DNA from: Diphasiastrum complanatum
Taxonomy: Eukaryota > Streptophyta > Lycopodiopsida > Lycopodiales > Lycopodiaceae
Direction: 5' to 3'
Assembly: GCA_029204225.1 (NCBI GenBank)
Contig: CM055109.1
Location: 3,114,147-3,178,146 of the forward strand
Length of the DNA: 64,000 nucleotides
The first letter of the stretch is position 1, and the number at the start of each line of letters is the position of its first letter. The position numbers and the translations under genes are program-made. Below are positions 24,000 through 34,954 of the stretch, one piece after another. Under the pieces are notes generated by a model. It saw only the letters and a list, made by a program, of their open reading frames with translations. It was not told the DNA's origin and made no database searches.

Positions 24000-25289
24000 A
24001 CGTGTCGGTGGAATGGAAGAATGAGAAAAGGAAAAAGTTGAAGATATATCAGGTACTTACATATCTCTATAATGATTTTCTCACATCTAGCAATTTCACA
24101 CAAAATTTTATGAGATAGGGTTTTCCTTACAGACATCGGATCAACATAAAGAAGAGGCTGGTCAACATGAAAAAAAAAAAGAGGATAATGCAAGGGTATT
24201 ATACTAAACTATGCATTATTAATGTACTAGAAACATGGTATGTTGTTGATTTTAGAATGCTTCACCTTCAGACCAACCTCCATGTGCTTCCCCTTCATGC
24301 ACACATCATGAAGCTCATCATGATGTTGCAGATTTCTTGATTGTTTCCTTTGGCAAGGTCGTGCCATACTGTCCGTCCCATCTTCGCCACCATGTCTCTT
24401 CCTCTCTTTCAGTTTTTCAGGTTTCACAGTCTTCCTCTCCTCACCTCCGTGTTCCATGTGTGGGTTGTGGTCGCCTTTATGTGGAAGATGCCAGTCTTTC
24501 TCATGCTTTTCGTCAACAGTTCACCTTTACCAATGTCAACCTTGCACCTTACCCTACTCCCAATTTGCCACTGGACTCCCCCTGGACCTAGATTCGGTCC
24601 CTTGATATTCTAGCCACTTTCTACTTAATTTTCTCGTCCTCGTCTTTATGCACACATACCCTTTTCCTTGCACTCAAACATCTAGAGAGCTTTTTCCTTA
24701 CCTTTGTCTCATTTGGCTTCCAATCCTTTTGATACCGCAACTTGACATGCCTTTTTGTTTTTTTCTCTCTGGTATTTGCCTTTGCCTCCTCGGGGTGGTG
24801 ATGCTGGTCACCGGAATCTCGCAACAAGATTCGTCGCTTTATGTCAAGAGATTGAAAAAATTTGCAAGACGAGCATTTCCTTCAGTGTCATGCACTTGCT
24901 GCTCATCGGGATTCTACTTCGGATGGTGTTTCTATATCTTTTGTTTATCGTCGATTGTGTGTTGTGTCTTATTTGTGCAAGTGAGTGAGTATTCTCGTGC
25001 AACTCGAGCTCTAGCTCCTATGAGTCCAACAACTCATTTTTCTGCCACCATTCAGGCATTGGAGATTGTTCATCCACCGATAAATGATAGTCTTTCTTCT
25101 TTTGTTGAGGACTTCGAATCTAATTCTGATTGTAGCTCTCAAAATCCCATTTTCTTGATGATTTTCTGTGTAGTCCTCATCTGTCAATTGGGGGTCCTTC
25201 TGGAATGATTTTCGAGTATCTTTGCGACTGTTTCTCTCTTGATGATTATGCTAGTAGTTTTGGTTTGTTCTTTCAAGTTTGCTCTTCAG
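24000..25289. other. Decayed retroelement DNA without an intact gene
   Basis: Several overlapping open frames exist (24341-25208) but they alternate frames, lack conserved domains and are interrupted. The stretch leads directly into the non-LTR RT remnant at 25290, so it is probably the upstream part of the same element. Confidence 0.4.
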
Positions 25290-25683
25290 TAGTGTGTGGG
25301 CGTCTTTCTTTCCTATTGCTCATATTCTTGGTGCTGCTCGTTTGATATAGCTATGGAAAAGCCTAGCGGCGGCGCGTGTTCGATTGCTATTAGATTGGTT
25401 TTTCGGGCTCTTGGTTTTCAGCTTCGTGATAGTTTTCATGACCACCTTTCTCCTCATCAGTTTGGTTGTGCTACTCTTGGTGATTGCAAGACAGTCGTGA
25501 ATGCTTTGCATGCTACCTTGGATCTTCATCTACATTGGATCGCCTTTTAAGTGGATGTTTTAAACGCTTTCAATTTTGTTTCCTGTGGGACCATTTTCCA
25601 AGAACTTCGCACAGCTTATGGTCCACTCGCTCGGCTCATCTCGTTTGTTCGCTCTTTTTATGTTGGAAAGATAACTCGAAAAG
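25290..25683 (+). pseudogene. Non-LTR (LINE-like) reverse-transcriptase fragment
   Basis: Three blocks of an RVT_1 domain are visible in two frames. First comes PIAHILGAARL, just before a frameshift. Then EKPSGG followed by SIAIRLVFRALGFQL, corresponding to the RPI-x-x-x-x-x-YRL region of RT motif 1-2. Then QFGCATLGDCKTVVNAL, and after an in-frame TAA at about 25548 the block VDVLNAFN, corresponding to the A motif (usually D-x-x-x-A-F-N). The fragment stops near SFVRSFYVGK; the YxDD box is absent. This RT class is common in mosses, ferns and charophyte genomes as a dispersed element. At least one stop and one frameshift make it non-functional. Confidence 0.65.
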
Positions 25684-25860
25684 AAACAAACACGAAAAGA
25701 AACGAACTCGAATGAACAATGTTCGTGCGCAACGGAATAAGCTATCTCACTCTTTCCTCAAGCATAACTATGCCCATCAATCTCGAACAGAACATTAGTG
25801 ATAGAAATCATGTTCGATTTGATTAGTAGCCAAACATTAAGTATCGAAATATCAGAAAGA

Positions 25861-25985
25861 TAATTTGTCGCGAACAGCTAGACAAATTATTAGTCGCGAA
25901 GAGCTAGACTAATAATCAGTCGTGAAAAGCAAAACTAAATATTAGTCACGAACAACTAGACTAATAATAATTCACGAAGAGTAGA
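25861..25985. repeat. Short tandem repeat, about 31-bp units, four copies
   Basis: Four imperfect units built on ATTAGTCGCGAAGAGCTAGA (with CGCGAACAGCTAG, CGTGAAAAGC and CACGAACAACTAG variants). C-to-T and G-to-A changes at CpG sites account for much of the difference between units, as expected from cytosine methylation decay. Confidence 0.8.
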
Positions 25986-26148
25986 CAACTAGATCAAGTA
26001 ATTAGAAAGCCAGACAGAATGTAGAAAAGCATTGTAATATTGACACAAATATGAACACAGAACAAACAGAGTTGTAATCAGATTAAGTATAACGAAATAT
26101 TCAGGTCAATAATGCAGGTGAGCACAAAACAATAGCGGACGTAACCGC

Positions 26149-26469
26149 GTGCTACACAAAGCTAATCACACAATGTGTAAAGGTGATGAACCTATTACTG
26201 ACAATTATTTGGAAGAAAAGAATCAATGCACAAAAGTATCTACAATGTCTATCTCTGATTATCAGTCATGTTTCATTTTAGATACCCCTTCTGATGTCGT
26301 TCTGATACATGCTATTGCTTCTTATTTGAATATGCAGATGGTATTCAATATATACATAATTTTTTACAGGTTTATAGATGAAGAAGGTACAAAAGTGGAT
26401 GTGTTGTCTGTGGGAGATCGTGGGTGGCTGCTGTCATTGTCAAATTTGATTACACAGTGCATGGGATGA
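26149..26469 (+). CDS. Hypothetical short open frame
   Basis: 106 codons, no recognised motif, no clear neighbour and average composition. A hydrophobic stretch (about residues 57-78) could be a membrane segment. It may be chance. Confidence 0.15.
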   Translation: MLHKANHTMCKGDEPITDNYLEEKNQCTKVSTMSISDYQSCFILDTPSDVVLIHAIASYLNMQMVFNIYIIFYRFIDEEGTKVDVLSVGDRGWLLSLSNLITQCMG

Positions 26470-27088
26470 GCGTGAGAAGGCCGCGACGTTGACCTTCGCT
26501 AAAATTAATGTTGATGAAAATGTGAAAAACGCGACACTATGACAAATGCCTTGAAAATTGATTTACAAGGTACCTTCGCTTTTCTAGAAGGGCACCTTTG
26601 GCATTTGTAGGGCAGTGTCGTCTTTTTTGCCTGTCACAAATCACGTGTAAAAACACAGTGTCGTCTTTTTCGCTTGTCTTATTTTACATGTAAATATGCA
26701 GACTGTGCGACAACACAAGTAAAATACAACAACATAAATAGAGGTAGATTAACATAGAATTCAGGAGAGTAAAGGAAATAAATCCAACATTTTATTCCAC
26801 GGACGGTTTTGCATAATATTTTAGCATACTTTAACCTACAACCAAAGTTAGGCACTTAAAACTTTGGGCAAATACCACAAGTTGATTTTTAATATTAACT
26901 TTTTTCAAAAACTCCATTGATCTACCTCAACACATAGTCTTGCCTTGAGGCCCAAAAAGAGGAACTATATTTCAAAGGTAAGCTAATAACTCAAATCAAA
27001 TATGCCTTTGATGGTTTTACTCCATGCTCATCCATATTTGGTTGGCGTAGGACACATTAGAAGTTCCCCCAATTGATTTCTGAGAATG

Positions 27089-27097
27089 AAAACCCTA
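27089..27097 (+). promoter_or_regulatory. Telo-box-like AAAACCCTA upstream of the PPR gene
   Basis: AAAACCCTA about 710 bp upstream of the PPR start. AAACCCTA boxes are common near transcription starts of plant genes for translation and organelle functions. A single occurrence is weak evidence. Confidence 0.3.
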
Positions 27098-27810
27098 GTG
27101 CTGCCTCCGAAACTGATCAGTATGTCTTATCTCTCTTGCAACCGGTCTCTTTCGATTATTTATGTGATAGCTTGATTTCTCGTTTGTTTTAGGCTCGTAA
27201 GAACAGTGTGGTGCAATAGCGCAGCAGAGATGCCTCTTGGATCTATGACTTCGTCGCTACATGAATTGGGTTACCGGGTTGAGGATTATCACTTGTCTGT
27301 AACTTATTGAAGAAGAAACAGGAGCAAAATGATTTGCTCTTGCATATTTTTCCTGAATGGCGCGCAAGATGTGCAGGTATTGCTTGTTGGAATCTGACAC
27401 ATTCTTTTTGCAAGTTGATGTGTAATGGGGCAATGCCAGGGAGATCCGCTGCAGATGTACACGGCTTCCCAAAAGACTTTAGTAGCACTGCTGTGATAAT
27501 TATTGTCTTTTCGGTGGGCTAAGAAATTGCGTTTTGTTCATAAGGTTTCTTTTGTATGATCCCTTTTCTTGCATCTTGAATGTGATACTCCTTCGCCTTG
27601 AGTTCCAAAACTGGAATTCGAAAATGGTTCTGTTTAGTGAGTTTAAGTTAGATTCCGGCTTGGTGCGCGGGTCCATTAAAGGAAATACTTCACAGACTGC
27701 TGTTCATGAAGGGGCGAAAAGCTTGGACTTTCCTTTAATTGCGGCATATTCAGCGTGGATTCAGAGAAAGCGAAGGCACAGGAGAAGACATACAAGAACT
27801 AGATTTCAAC

Positions 27811-30800
27811 ATGAGCACTGGTCGTTTCATGTTATATTGTGGGAAGTATCGTATACGCATGTTTTCGATCCAAAGAGCGAGGTTCGAAGAGAATCAAGCA
27901 TTCCACAAACCCCCAAAAAAGGATCTTCGTGCATGGACCTCCCTTATCGCCTTACATTCTAAGCAAGGACATCACAAAGAGGCAATAAGGCTGTATTTTG
28001 AAATGAAAGAAACGGGCATCAGACCAAATGGTTACGTGTACGTTGCCACCCTCAAGGCGTGTGCCAGCGCAGCAGCTCTGGAACAAGGTAGGCAGATCCA
28101 TTCTGACATTATTGCAAATGGATTCGAGTTAAATACGTTCGTTTGCAGTACACTCATTAATATGTATGCCAAATGCAACTGCCTAGAAGAAGCCCGCCAC
28201 TGTTTTGACAATGTATGTCAAAGAGATTTAGTGTCTTGGAATGTTATGATTGGAGGTTATTCTCGGCATGGGCTTGGAAAGCAGGCTTTAGAGTTATTTG
28301 AAACAATGCAGCAAGAGGGCATCAGGCCAGACACTGTCACATTTGTTAACATTTTGAAAGCATGCAGCAGCAAAGCATTTATAAGAGAGGGCAGACTGAT
28401 TCATGCCAAGATTGTCTCGCATAACCTGGGATCTGATGTAAGGATAGGGAATAGCTTGATTGATATGTATGCAAAATGTGGAAGCATAGCTGAAGCATGT
28501 CAAGTATTTGAAAAATTGCAAGGAAGGGATGTTATTTCATGGAATTCAATGATTGGAGCATACACCCAGCATGGACAGGGCCAAGAGGCACTTCAACTTT
28601 ATGCTGAGATGAATCGTCAGGGCATGAAGCCCAATAACATCACATTCAGGAGCGTATTAAAAGCGTGTGCAAGCAGAGGTGCTTTAGATGAGGGAAAGAA
28701 GATCCATACTCAGATGATAAACAATGGACTTCATCTTGATTTGCTGATAGGAAGCTCCCTCGTGGACATGTATGTTAATTGCCAGAGCTTTGATCTTGCA
28801 CTCAAGGTGTTCTATAGTTTACCAGTAAGGGATTTGGTGTTATGGAACACCATCATTACTGGATATGCCCAACATGGACATGGCAAACATGCACTTGAAC
28901 TATTCAGGCAGATGCAAAAGGAGGGAGTAAACCCAGATGGAATAACCTATGTAAGCATCTTGAAGGCCTGTGGAAGTATAGCAGCCTTAGAATTGGGCAG
29001 ATCAGTCCACGATCAACTTTCTGAAGAGGAACTCCAGGCTGATCTTATACTGGCCAATGCTCTCATCGACATGTATGCTAAAAGTGGGACTTTAGATGAG
29101 GCACGCAAGGTATTTGATAAGTTGCAGCACAGAGACGTAGTCTCCTACAACGTACTGATTGTTGGTTACGCACAGCATGGATTAGGTGAACAGGCTGTTG
29201 AAGTCTTTGAAAATATGAAGGAGGAAGGGATTTCGCCTAATGTTGTCACCTTTGTGAGTGTTCTGAAAGTATGTGGTTGTATAGGATGCCTGAACCAGGG
29301 CGAGTTAATCCACGCTCAGATCATTGAACAAGGATACGAGGAAGATTTGCATGTTAGCAAAAGCCTTATTGATATGTATTTTAAATGTGGCAGTTTAGAT
29401 GAAGCATGCAAAGTATTCACTAAATTACCAGTACGGAATGTTCTTTTGTGGAATACATTCACTGCTGGATATGTCCAACATGGGCTGAATTTGGAGGCCC
29501 TTCAAATTTTTCATCAGATGCAATGGTCAGGGACAAGGCCAGATTGTGGCACATTTGCCGTTGTTCTGAAAGCATGTAGCAACCTACAAGCCATAGAAAA
29601 AGGAAAGGCCATCCATGCTCAAATAATAGACATGGGGCTTGAATCAGATGTATCTATAGGCAATATTCTCATTGAGATGTATGGAAAATGTGGTAGATTA
29701 AATGAGGCCTGGGAAGTATTTGACAGGTTGCCAGTGAATGATATGTTGTCATGGAATGTTCTAATTACAGGGTACGTTGAGAATGGATTCTATGAACAGG
29801 CTTTAAAACTTTTTGACATACTGCTATCGAAAGGGATGGCTCCAAATGAAATCATGTGTCTTAGCATTCTGCGGGCATGTGGCAACATGGTCAATAAAAA
29901 GTATGGTCAATCAGTTCATAATTTGATCATTCAAAGTGACTATGCAACAGACAAGTTCCTAGGGAGTGCTCTTGTTGACATGTACATCAAATGTGACAGT
30001 TTAAATGAGGCCCATGAAGTGTTTGAGAGTTATTCAGACAGAGACGTTGTACTGTGGAATGTAATGATAGCAGGATATGTCCATCGTGGGCTTGGGCATC
30101 GGGTGTTTGATTTGTTCAAGCGCATGCTACAGGAAGGCGTAAGGCCCACTTGCATAACATTTTTGAGCATCTTAAAAGCCTGTGGGAATGCAGCAATACT
30201 GAACGAAGGGAAATTTATCCATAGTGAGATTGTTAAGAATGGATTTCAGCTAAATTTATCTGTGGGCAATGCTCTTATTGATATGTACTGCAACTGTGGA
30301 AGCCTAGATGATGCGCAACACCTATTTGATAGTTTTCCAGAACGAGATCCTATTTCCTGGAATGCAATGATTGCTGGATATGCACAACATGGACTTGCCG
30401 AGCAAGCACTTCAATGCTTTGGTAAAATGCTTCAAGAAGGTGTGAAGCCAAATGAGGCCACTTTCGTATCTGTGCTTTCTGCCTGCAGCCATGGAAGTCT
30501 ACTGGAGGATGGCTTCCTCTTTTTCCACGCTATTTCGAATCATATGAGTAGCGTTTTATCAAGGCAGCATTATGCATGTATGGTAGATCTTCTTTGTCGG
30601 GCTGGGAAACTACTTGAGGTGGAAAAATTCATCAATATGATTCCTATACAGCCTGAGGCTGTTATGTGGATGTCTGTTCTTGGGGCATGCCAAAGTCACA
30701 GGGACGTGGAGCTTGGAAGACGTTGCTTTGAGTGCATCATGAAGTTGGATCCTAGAAATACTGCAGCATATGTCCTTATGTCAAATATATATGCTGCATC

Positions 30801-30900
30801 AGGTAGGTGGGAGGAGAAAGCAGAGCTAAGAACAAAAATGGAAATTGCAGGTGCGATGAAAACCATACCCGGTTGCACTTGGATTGGATCCAATGAGTAG
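27811..30900 (+). CDS. PLS-class pentatricopeptide-repeat protein with E1-E2 domains
   Basis: An uninterrupted frame of 1029 codons from the first in-frame ATG. The frame is open 75 bases further up, but only from a stop at 27736, with no other ATG. From about residue 40 I count nine P-L-S triplets (27 motifs) without gaps: P motifs begin with W-N and end RPD/KPN, L motifs carry LKAC...IH, and S motifs carry GNALIDMY-KCG. The end (about residues 950-1029) is an E1-E2 pair finishing IPGCTWIGSNE. No E+ or DYW deaminase domain follows. Such proteins bind organelle RNA in sequence-specific fashion and usually act in C-to-U editing in chloroplasts or mitochondria, recruiting a DYW partner in trans when they lack it. 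Absence of introns is usual for the family. The N-terminus (MSTGRFMLYCGKYRIRMF) is short, basic and compatible with an organelle presequence but not diagnostic. No internal stop or frameshift: likely the one functional host gene here. Confidence 0.94.
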   Translation: MSTGRFMLYCGKYRIRMFSIQRARFEENQAFHKPPKKDLRAWTSLIALHSKQGHHKEAIRLYFEMKETGIRPNGYVYVATLKACASAAALEQGRQIHSDIIANGFELNTFVCSTLINMYAKCNCLEEARHCFDNVCQRDLVSWNVMIGGYSRHGLGKQALELFETMQQEGIRPDTVTFVNILKACSSKAFIREGRLIHAKIVSHNLGSDVRIGNSLIDMYAKCGSIAEACQVFEKLQGRDVISWNSMIGAYTQHGQGQEALQLYAEMNRQGMKPNNITFRSVLKACASRGALDEGKKIHTQMINNGLHLDLLIGSSLVDMYVNCQSFDLALKVFYSLPVRDLVLWNTIITGYAQHGHGKHALELFRQMQKEGVNPDGITYVSILKACGSIAALELGRSVHDQLSEEELQADLILANALIDMYAKSGTLDEARKVFDKLQHRDVVSYNVLIVGYAQHGLGEQAVEVFENMKEEGISPNVVTFVSVLKVCGCIGCLNQGELIHAQIIEQGYEEDLHVSKSLIDMYFKCGSLDEACKVFTKLPVRNVLLWNTFTAGYVQHGLNLEALQIFHQMQWSGTRPDCGTFAVVLKACSNLQAIEKGKAIHAQIIDMGLESDVSIGNILIEMYGKCGRLNEAWEVFDRLPVNDMLSWNVLITGYVENGFYEQALKLFDILLSKGMAPNEIMCLSILRACGNMVNKKYGQSVHNLIIQSDYATDKFLGSALVDMYIKCDSLNEAHEVFESYSDRDVVLWNVMIAGYVHRGLGHRVFDLFKRMLQEGVRPTCITFLSILKACGNAAILNEGKFIHSEIVKNGFQLNLSVGNALIDMYCNCGSLDDAQHLFDSFPERDPISWNAMIAGYAQHGLAEQALQCFGKMLQEGVKPNEATFVSVLSACSHGSLLEDGFLFFHAISNHMSSVLSRQHYACMVDLLCRAGKLLEVEKFINMIPIQPEAVMWMSVLGACQSHRDVELGRRCFECIMKLDPRNTAAYVLMSNIYAASGRWEEKAELRTKMEIAGAMKTIPGCTWIGSNE

Positions 30901-32339
30901 ACTAATAATTTTGAATGACTAGCTTCAGAGGTCAGTGGAAACTATCGTAATCAGGTGCACTTCGATCAGATGAAATGAGCCCCATGCATACAAATAGATG
31001 ACTAGCTTGAGAGGCAAATGGAGATCAAATGTGCCATTAAAAAAGATATGGTGTAATATTTGAATTGGCTGCAATAATGGCCATATATTGAAACAGAGGA
31101 TAGATAATACACCTGCAATCAAGTTCTAGCACAAGCAATAGCTGGGACAAGGTGTTGTACTTTCAAGGTTTGCAATTTAGATTCCAGACACGGTGTTTCT
31201 TGCCTCCATGATTGTTCGGGGATGAATAAGAGGGATGGTGACAACACGTCAGAAATTCTGCCATGATTTGTCTTCCATAGCCACACAAAACTCTCTCCTT
31301 AAGGGCTTGGGAAAGTACTTTTGGAAGGTAGTTTCTCCCTGTTAGTTTACAATTGAGCATTTTATGGAATACCAACATAAATTGTTTGCCATATAGGAGA
31401 GTAACGTAATCCTTTACAAAGTGCATGCAACTCTTTTCTTTGTCCAAATCATATGTATTTCGTGCTAAAATAGTCCTGCCAAAATGTCAGCAGCCTTGTG
31501 GTTGTGTTACTATGTATCCAGCTAATTGAATTTTAGAATTTTACAACACTTCAGTGCTATGTATTAGCTTCAGAAAATCTGCTTCTCTTAGTTTTAGAGC
31601 TGATCTTCGAAAGTTATTTTTGTTCTAAATAGAACTTGAAAATCAAATCTCACTGTTTTGTTTGAAATAAGTTCACATTTAATTTTGAATATGGCGTCTA
31701 CGAGTCATTTCTTTCCCTAGAAGCACTGGGCCAGTTGTATGCAGGTTATAGATGAATCCCAATATGAAATAGTGTCCAATGTTTGTGCATTTTATTTGAT
31801 TTCAGGCCTCCTTTGAATATTCCATGTCCGTCTCAATAGCTTATTTTTTTGATCTTCTATACTAAATCTTAATATCATTGAAATACTAGCTGAACATTTC
31901 AATCATTGGCAACTCTTGTGGTTTTATATAAAAAGAATTTGATGCATCAATAGCGTGGTCTAAATTGGCCATGCATTTAACCACCTCACTGTATCTATTA
32001 TTTGTGTTGGTCGCGTCTCTGCCATATCTTTTGCTTGAATTTCAATCGAAGGCTATGAATTTTCAAAACTCTCTTTCAGAAATATGGATCTTTTTGACTT
32101 CACAATGTTGGATCGAACGGACTGTTAGATTTCAATGCTAAGCCTTAACAATCGTTCAAGTAATGAGCATCTTGAAAACAGTCGAAGGCTGACTACATAT
32201 TTAGGACCTTCGCATTTTTCGCAATCTTCGTTTTTGCCTTAAAATATTGTTAAGGCACCTTCGCCTTTTTCGCTTTTTTTGCACCTTTGGGAAAAATGCG
32301 ACACAGTAACCAAAATGCCTTGAAATCCATTTCAAGCAT
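30901..32339. other. 3' flank of the PPR gene
   Basis: No recognisable coding region. It should contain the 3' untranslated region. Bases 32215-32345 carry a repeat related to 26520-26600 on the other side of the gene (see findings). I see no confident poly(A) signal. Confidence 0.4.
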
Positions 32340-34640
32340 AGTAAGAGGACTGGCCATGAAATCAAGGACTACCGAGCTTTGAAATAAAACAACGAAAAGA
32401 AGAAGCAGTTCCAACAAGCACACAGTGCAACAGCCAGTCACTCAATCCAGTCACAAAAGCTGCGTTTATGACCAAAGTTGGAGAACAAGAAGATATCGAT
32501 TCCTAGCATCTATATTCCGGAGCAATTCAACACATGACTCACCATTGCGACTGGTTCAAAGACTATAAGTCATTCACCCACTCTCGAGTTGTACAACTTA
32601 GAGACAACTCATCACATATAATCGAAGGTGAAGGAACAATCAGAGTTGAATTTCAGAAAGGTGAAGCCAACGTTCTCCACGTTTTAAATCAGACCAAGAA
32701 TCTGCTCTTAATTAGCAGAATCACTGATTCAAGTCAGAGGGTCGAATTCGATACAGAAGGCTACACAATTCTTGACAAATCCCGAAAGGTTCTAGCCTTC
32801 AGAAGAAGAAGCGACTATCTTTATAAACTCAGCCACTGCTACTCTTTTAATAGTCAAGCTCTTCACACAGCCACTTCTGAATCAAATGATATGTTGTGGC
32901 ATTTCAGACTAGGCCACCTCAATTTTAATAGTATCCAGCAAATGTCTGCTTAGAGACTAGTACAAGATCTGCCTTCTGTCAACAAGCCAACTTCTCCATG
33001 TGAAAGTTGTATTATCAACAAACATGCAAGAAGCCCTTTTATTTCAGACTCAGTTCATACTTCCAAAGACTTGCTTGACCTTGTATACAGTGACATTTGT
33101 GGTCCAATGCAGACTGCTTTCACAGGAGGAGCTCTCTATTTTCTAACCTTCATCGACGACTTCTCTCGAAGGACTGCTACCTACTTTATGAAGAACAAAT
33201 CCGAAGCGTCTAAGTTCTTCAAGCAGTTTAAGGAGTCTGCAGAAAACCAGACCCAGAGGAAGATCAAGGCTCTACGCATAGATGGAGGGGAAGAGTATAT
33301 CTCCAAAGAATTCAAGGAGTTCTGCAAGGCCGACGAGATGCATCAACAATTTACAACTAGCTACTCACCTCAGTCCAATAGTGTAGCTATGAACGGAAGA
33401 ATCGGACACTCATCGAAAGTGCCAAGAGCATACTGGCCCATGTCTCTCTTCCAAAGAAATTCTGGGCAAAAGCTGTTACTACAGTTGCCTATTTGGAGAA
33501 TCGATCCATCACCAAAGCCTTGAATGGCAAGACACCGTATGAGGTGTGGAAATCGAAACCATCACTCAAATATATTCGAGTGTTTGGATGCATCGCTTTC
33601 GTTCAGATCCCTGAAGATCTAAGAAGAAAGCTTGATGACAAAAGCAGAAAAATGATTTTCATCGGCTACTCCCCAGACCACAAGGCATACAAGCTCTACA
33701 ATCTGGATACCAAGAAGGCATTCACCAGTAGAGATGTCGTTTTTGTGGAAGACCAGTTCATCAACCACAAGGGAAAAACTGCTGACAAATCCGACCTAGG
33801 AATCGAGCACCCAAATTCCGATCCAGGGATTCAACTGCATAATAGTGACACTGACTCAAACAATGAGTCAGAACCTCAACGAGTCAACCCACATCAGAGG
33901 ACCGAAGTTCAATCCAGAAGGTCGAACAGGTCCAGACAGCCTCCATCCAGATTTATGAATGATCCGGCCTGCTACTTTGTGCAGGAACAGACCACCGTTT
34001 CTAAGACTATGTCTACTCTTGATGCTGACCAGTGGAAAGCAACGATGGACACCGAATTCGATACTCTGATTGAGAATCAAACATGGACAATCACGTAGCT
34101 ACTAAAGGATCGAAATTCGATTCCATGTAAATGGATATTCAAGGCGAATTATGATGCTGAAGGAAGGCTCGCTACAAGGTCAGGCTAGTCGCCAAAGGCT
34201 ACTCCCAGATTCCAGATCTGGACTATTCTGAAACCTTCAGCCCAGTTGTCAATTTGAATATGATTAAAAAAACGAAAAACATACTGGCCCAGGAATACAA
34301 GATGACTGACATGGGTCACGGGTCCAATCCACTATTGTTTCGAAATCCAGATCCAACGAGATCGACCCAGCAAACTGATTTTCATCAGTCAGCAACGATA
34401 TCTCGACAACGTGCTGGAAAAGTATGGAATGGTCAACTGCAAACCAAGTCACTTTCCGCTCAACTCTGGACTAAAATTATCAAAGGAACAGTCTCCTCAA
34501 ACTAAGGCAGAAAAGGAGAAAATGAAGCGATATCCATTTCAATTCATCATCGGCTCATTGATGTACACAATGATCTGCACGCGACCAGACTTGCATATTG
34601 AAAGTACACTGTTAGCCGATTTTTTATCATAAAAAATCGG
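32340..34640 (+). pseudogene. Copia polyprotein pseudogene (protease to truncated RT)
   Basis: In order: traces of a zinc-knuckle region (32340-32450); the end of protease (32534-32953, THHCDWFKDY) with its catalytic Asp-Ser-Gly segment lost to a frameshift; a pre-integrase block (MLWHFRLGHLN); and an integrase core (33071-33523) with DICGP and RIDGGEEY. The position of the third catalytic acidic residue, normally Ala-Glu-Arg, reads Ala-Met-Asn. The integrase C-terminus and linker follow (33493-34098, TPYEVWKS, VRVFGC-like). RT starts with KWIFKANYD and then has a large deletion removing the YxDD region; it resumes at ILAQEYKMTDMG (34260) and ends at MICTRPDLHI (34600). RNase H and LTRs are gone. 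Stops lie at 32951 and 34096. Confidence 0.85.
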
Positions 34641-34954
34641 ACTTGAATTATGACAATTTTTAAATTTTTATGATAGAATCAAGTTAAAATGGTTGATTAT
34701 TGTAAATTATTGTATGTTGTATTTACAGTCTGGCTTGCTTCAGTCCAAAAAGGGCCTCTTCACTAATTAAAATTAGTGTTAATGACGACATGTGTACCAA
34801 TAAAAGAGTGACAAGTGAGATGGAATGGTCCATATGACATGGCACATTCAATGGCCTAGATGAAATCTCCAAAATCTAACTCACCCACTAACCACACTCT
34901 AACTATACTCTCCTAGCCCCTTATAATGACAATGTCACACTCATAAGCAAGACT

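Noticed and set aside
25861-25985. Possible CRISPR-like array
   Set aside because: The units are contiguous and degenerate, have no spacers, and the DNA is from a plant nucleus.
27534-27962. 142-codon frame overlapping the start of the PPR gene
   Set aside because: It lies in another phase, lacks PPR motifs and overlaps the PPR coding start; a shadow frame.
31163-31447. 94-codon minus-strand frame downstream of the PPR gene
   Set aside because: No domain, no paralogue in the window, average noncoding composition; likely part of the PPR 3' flank.
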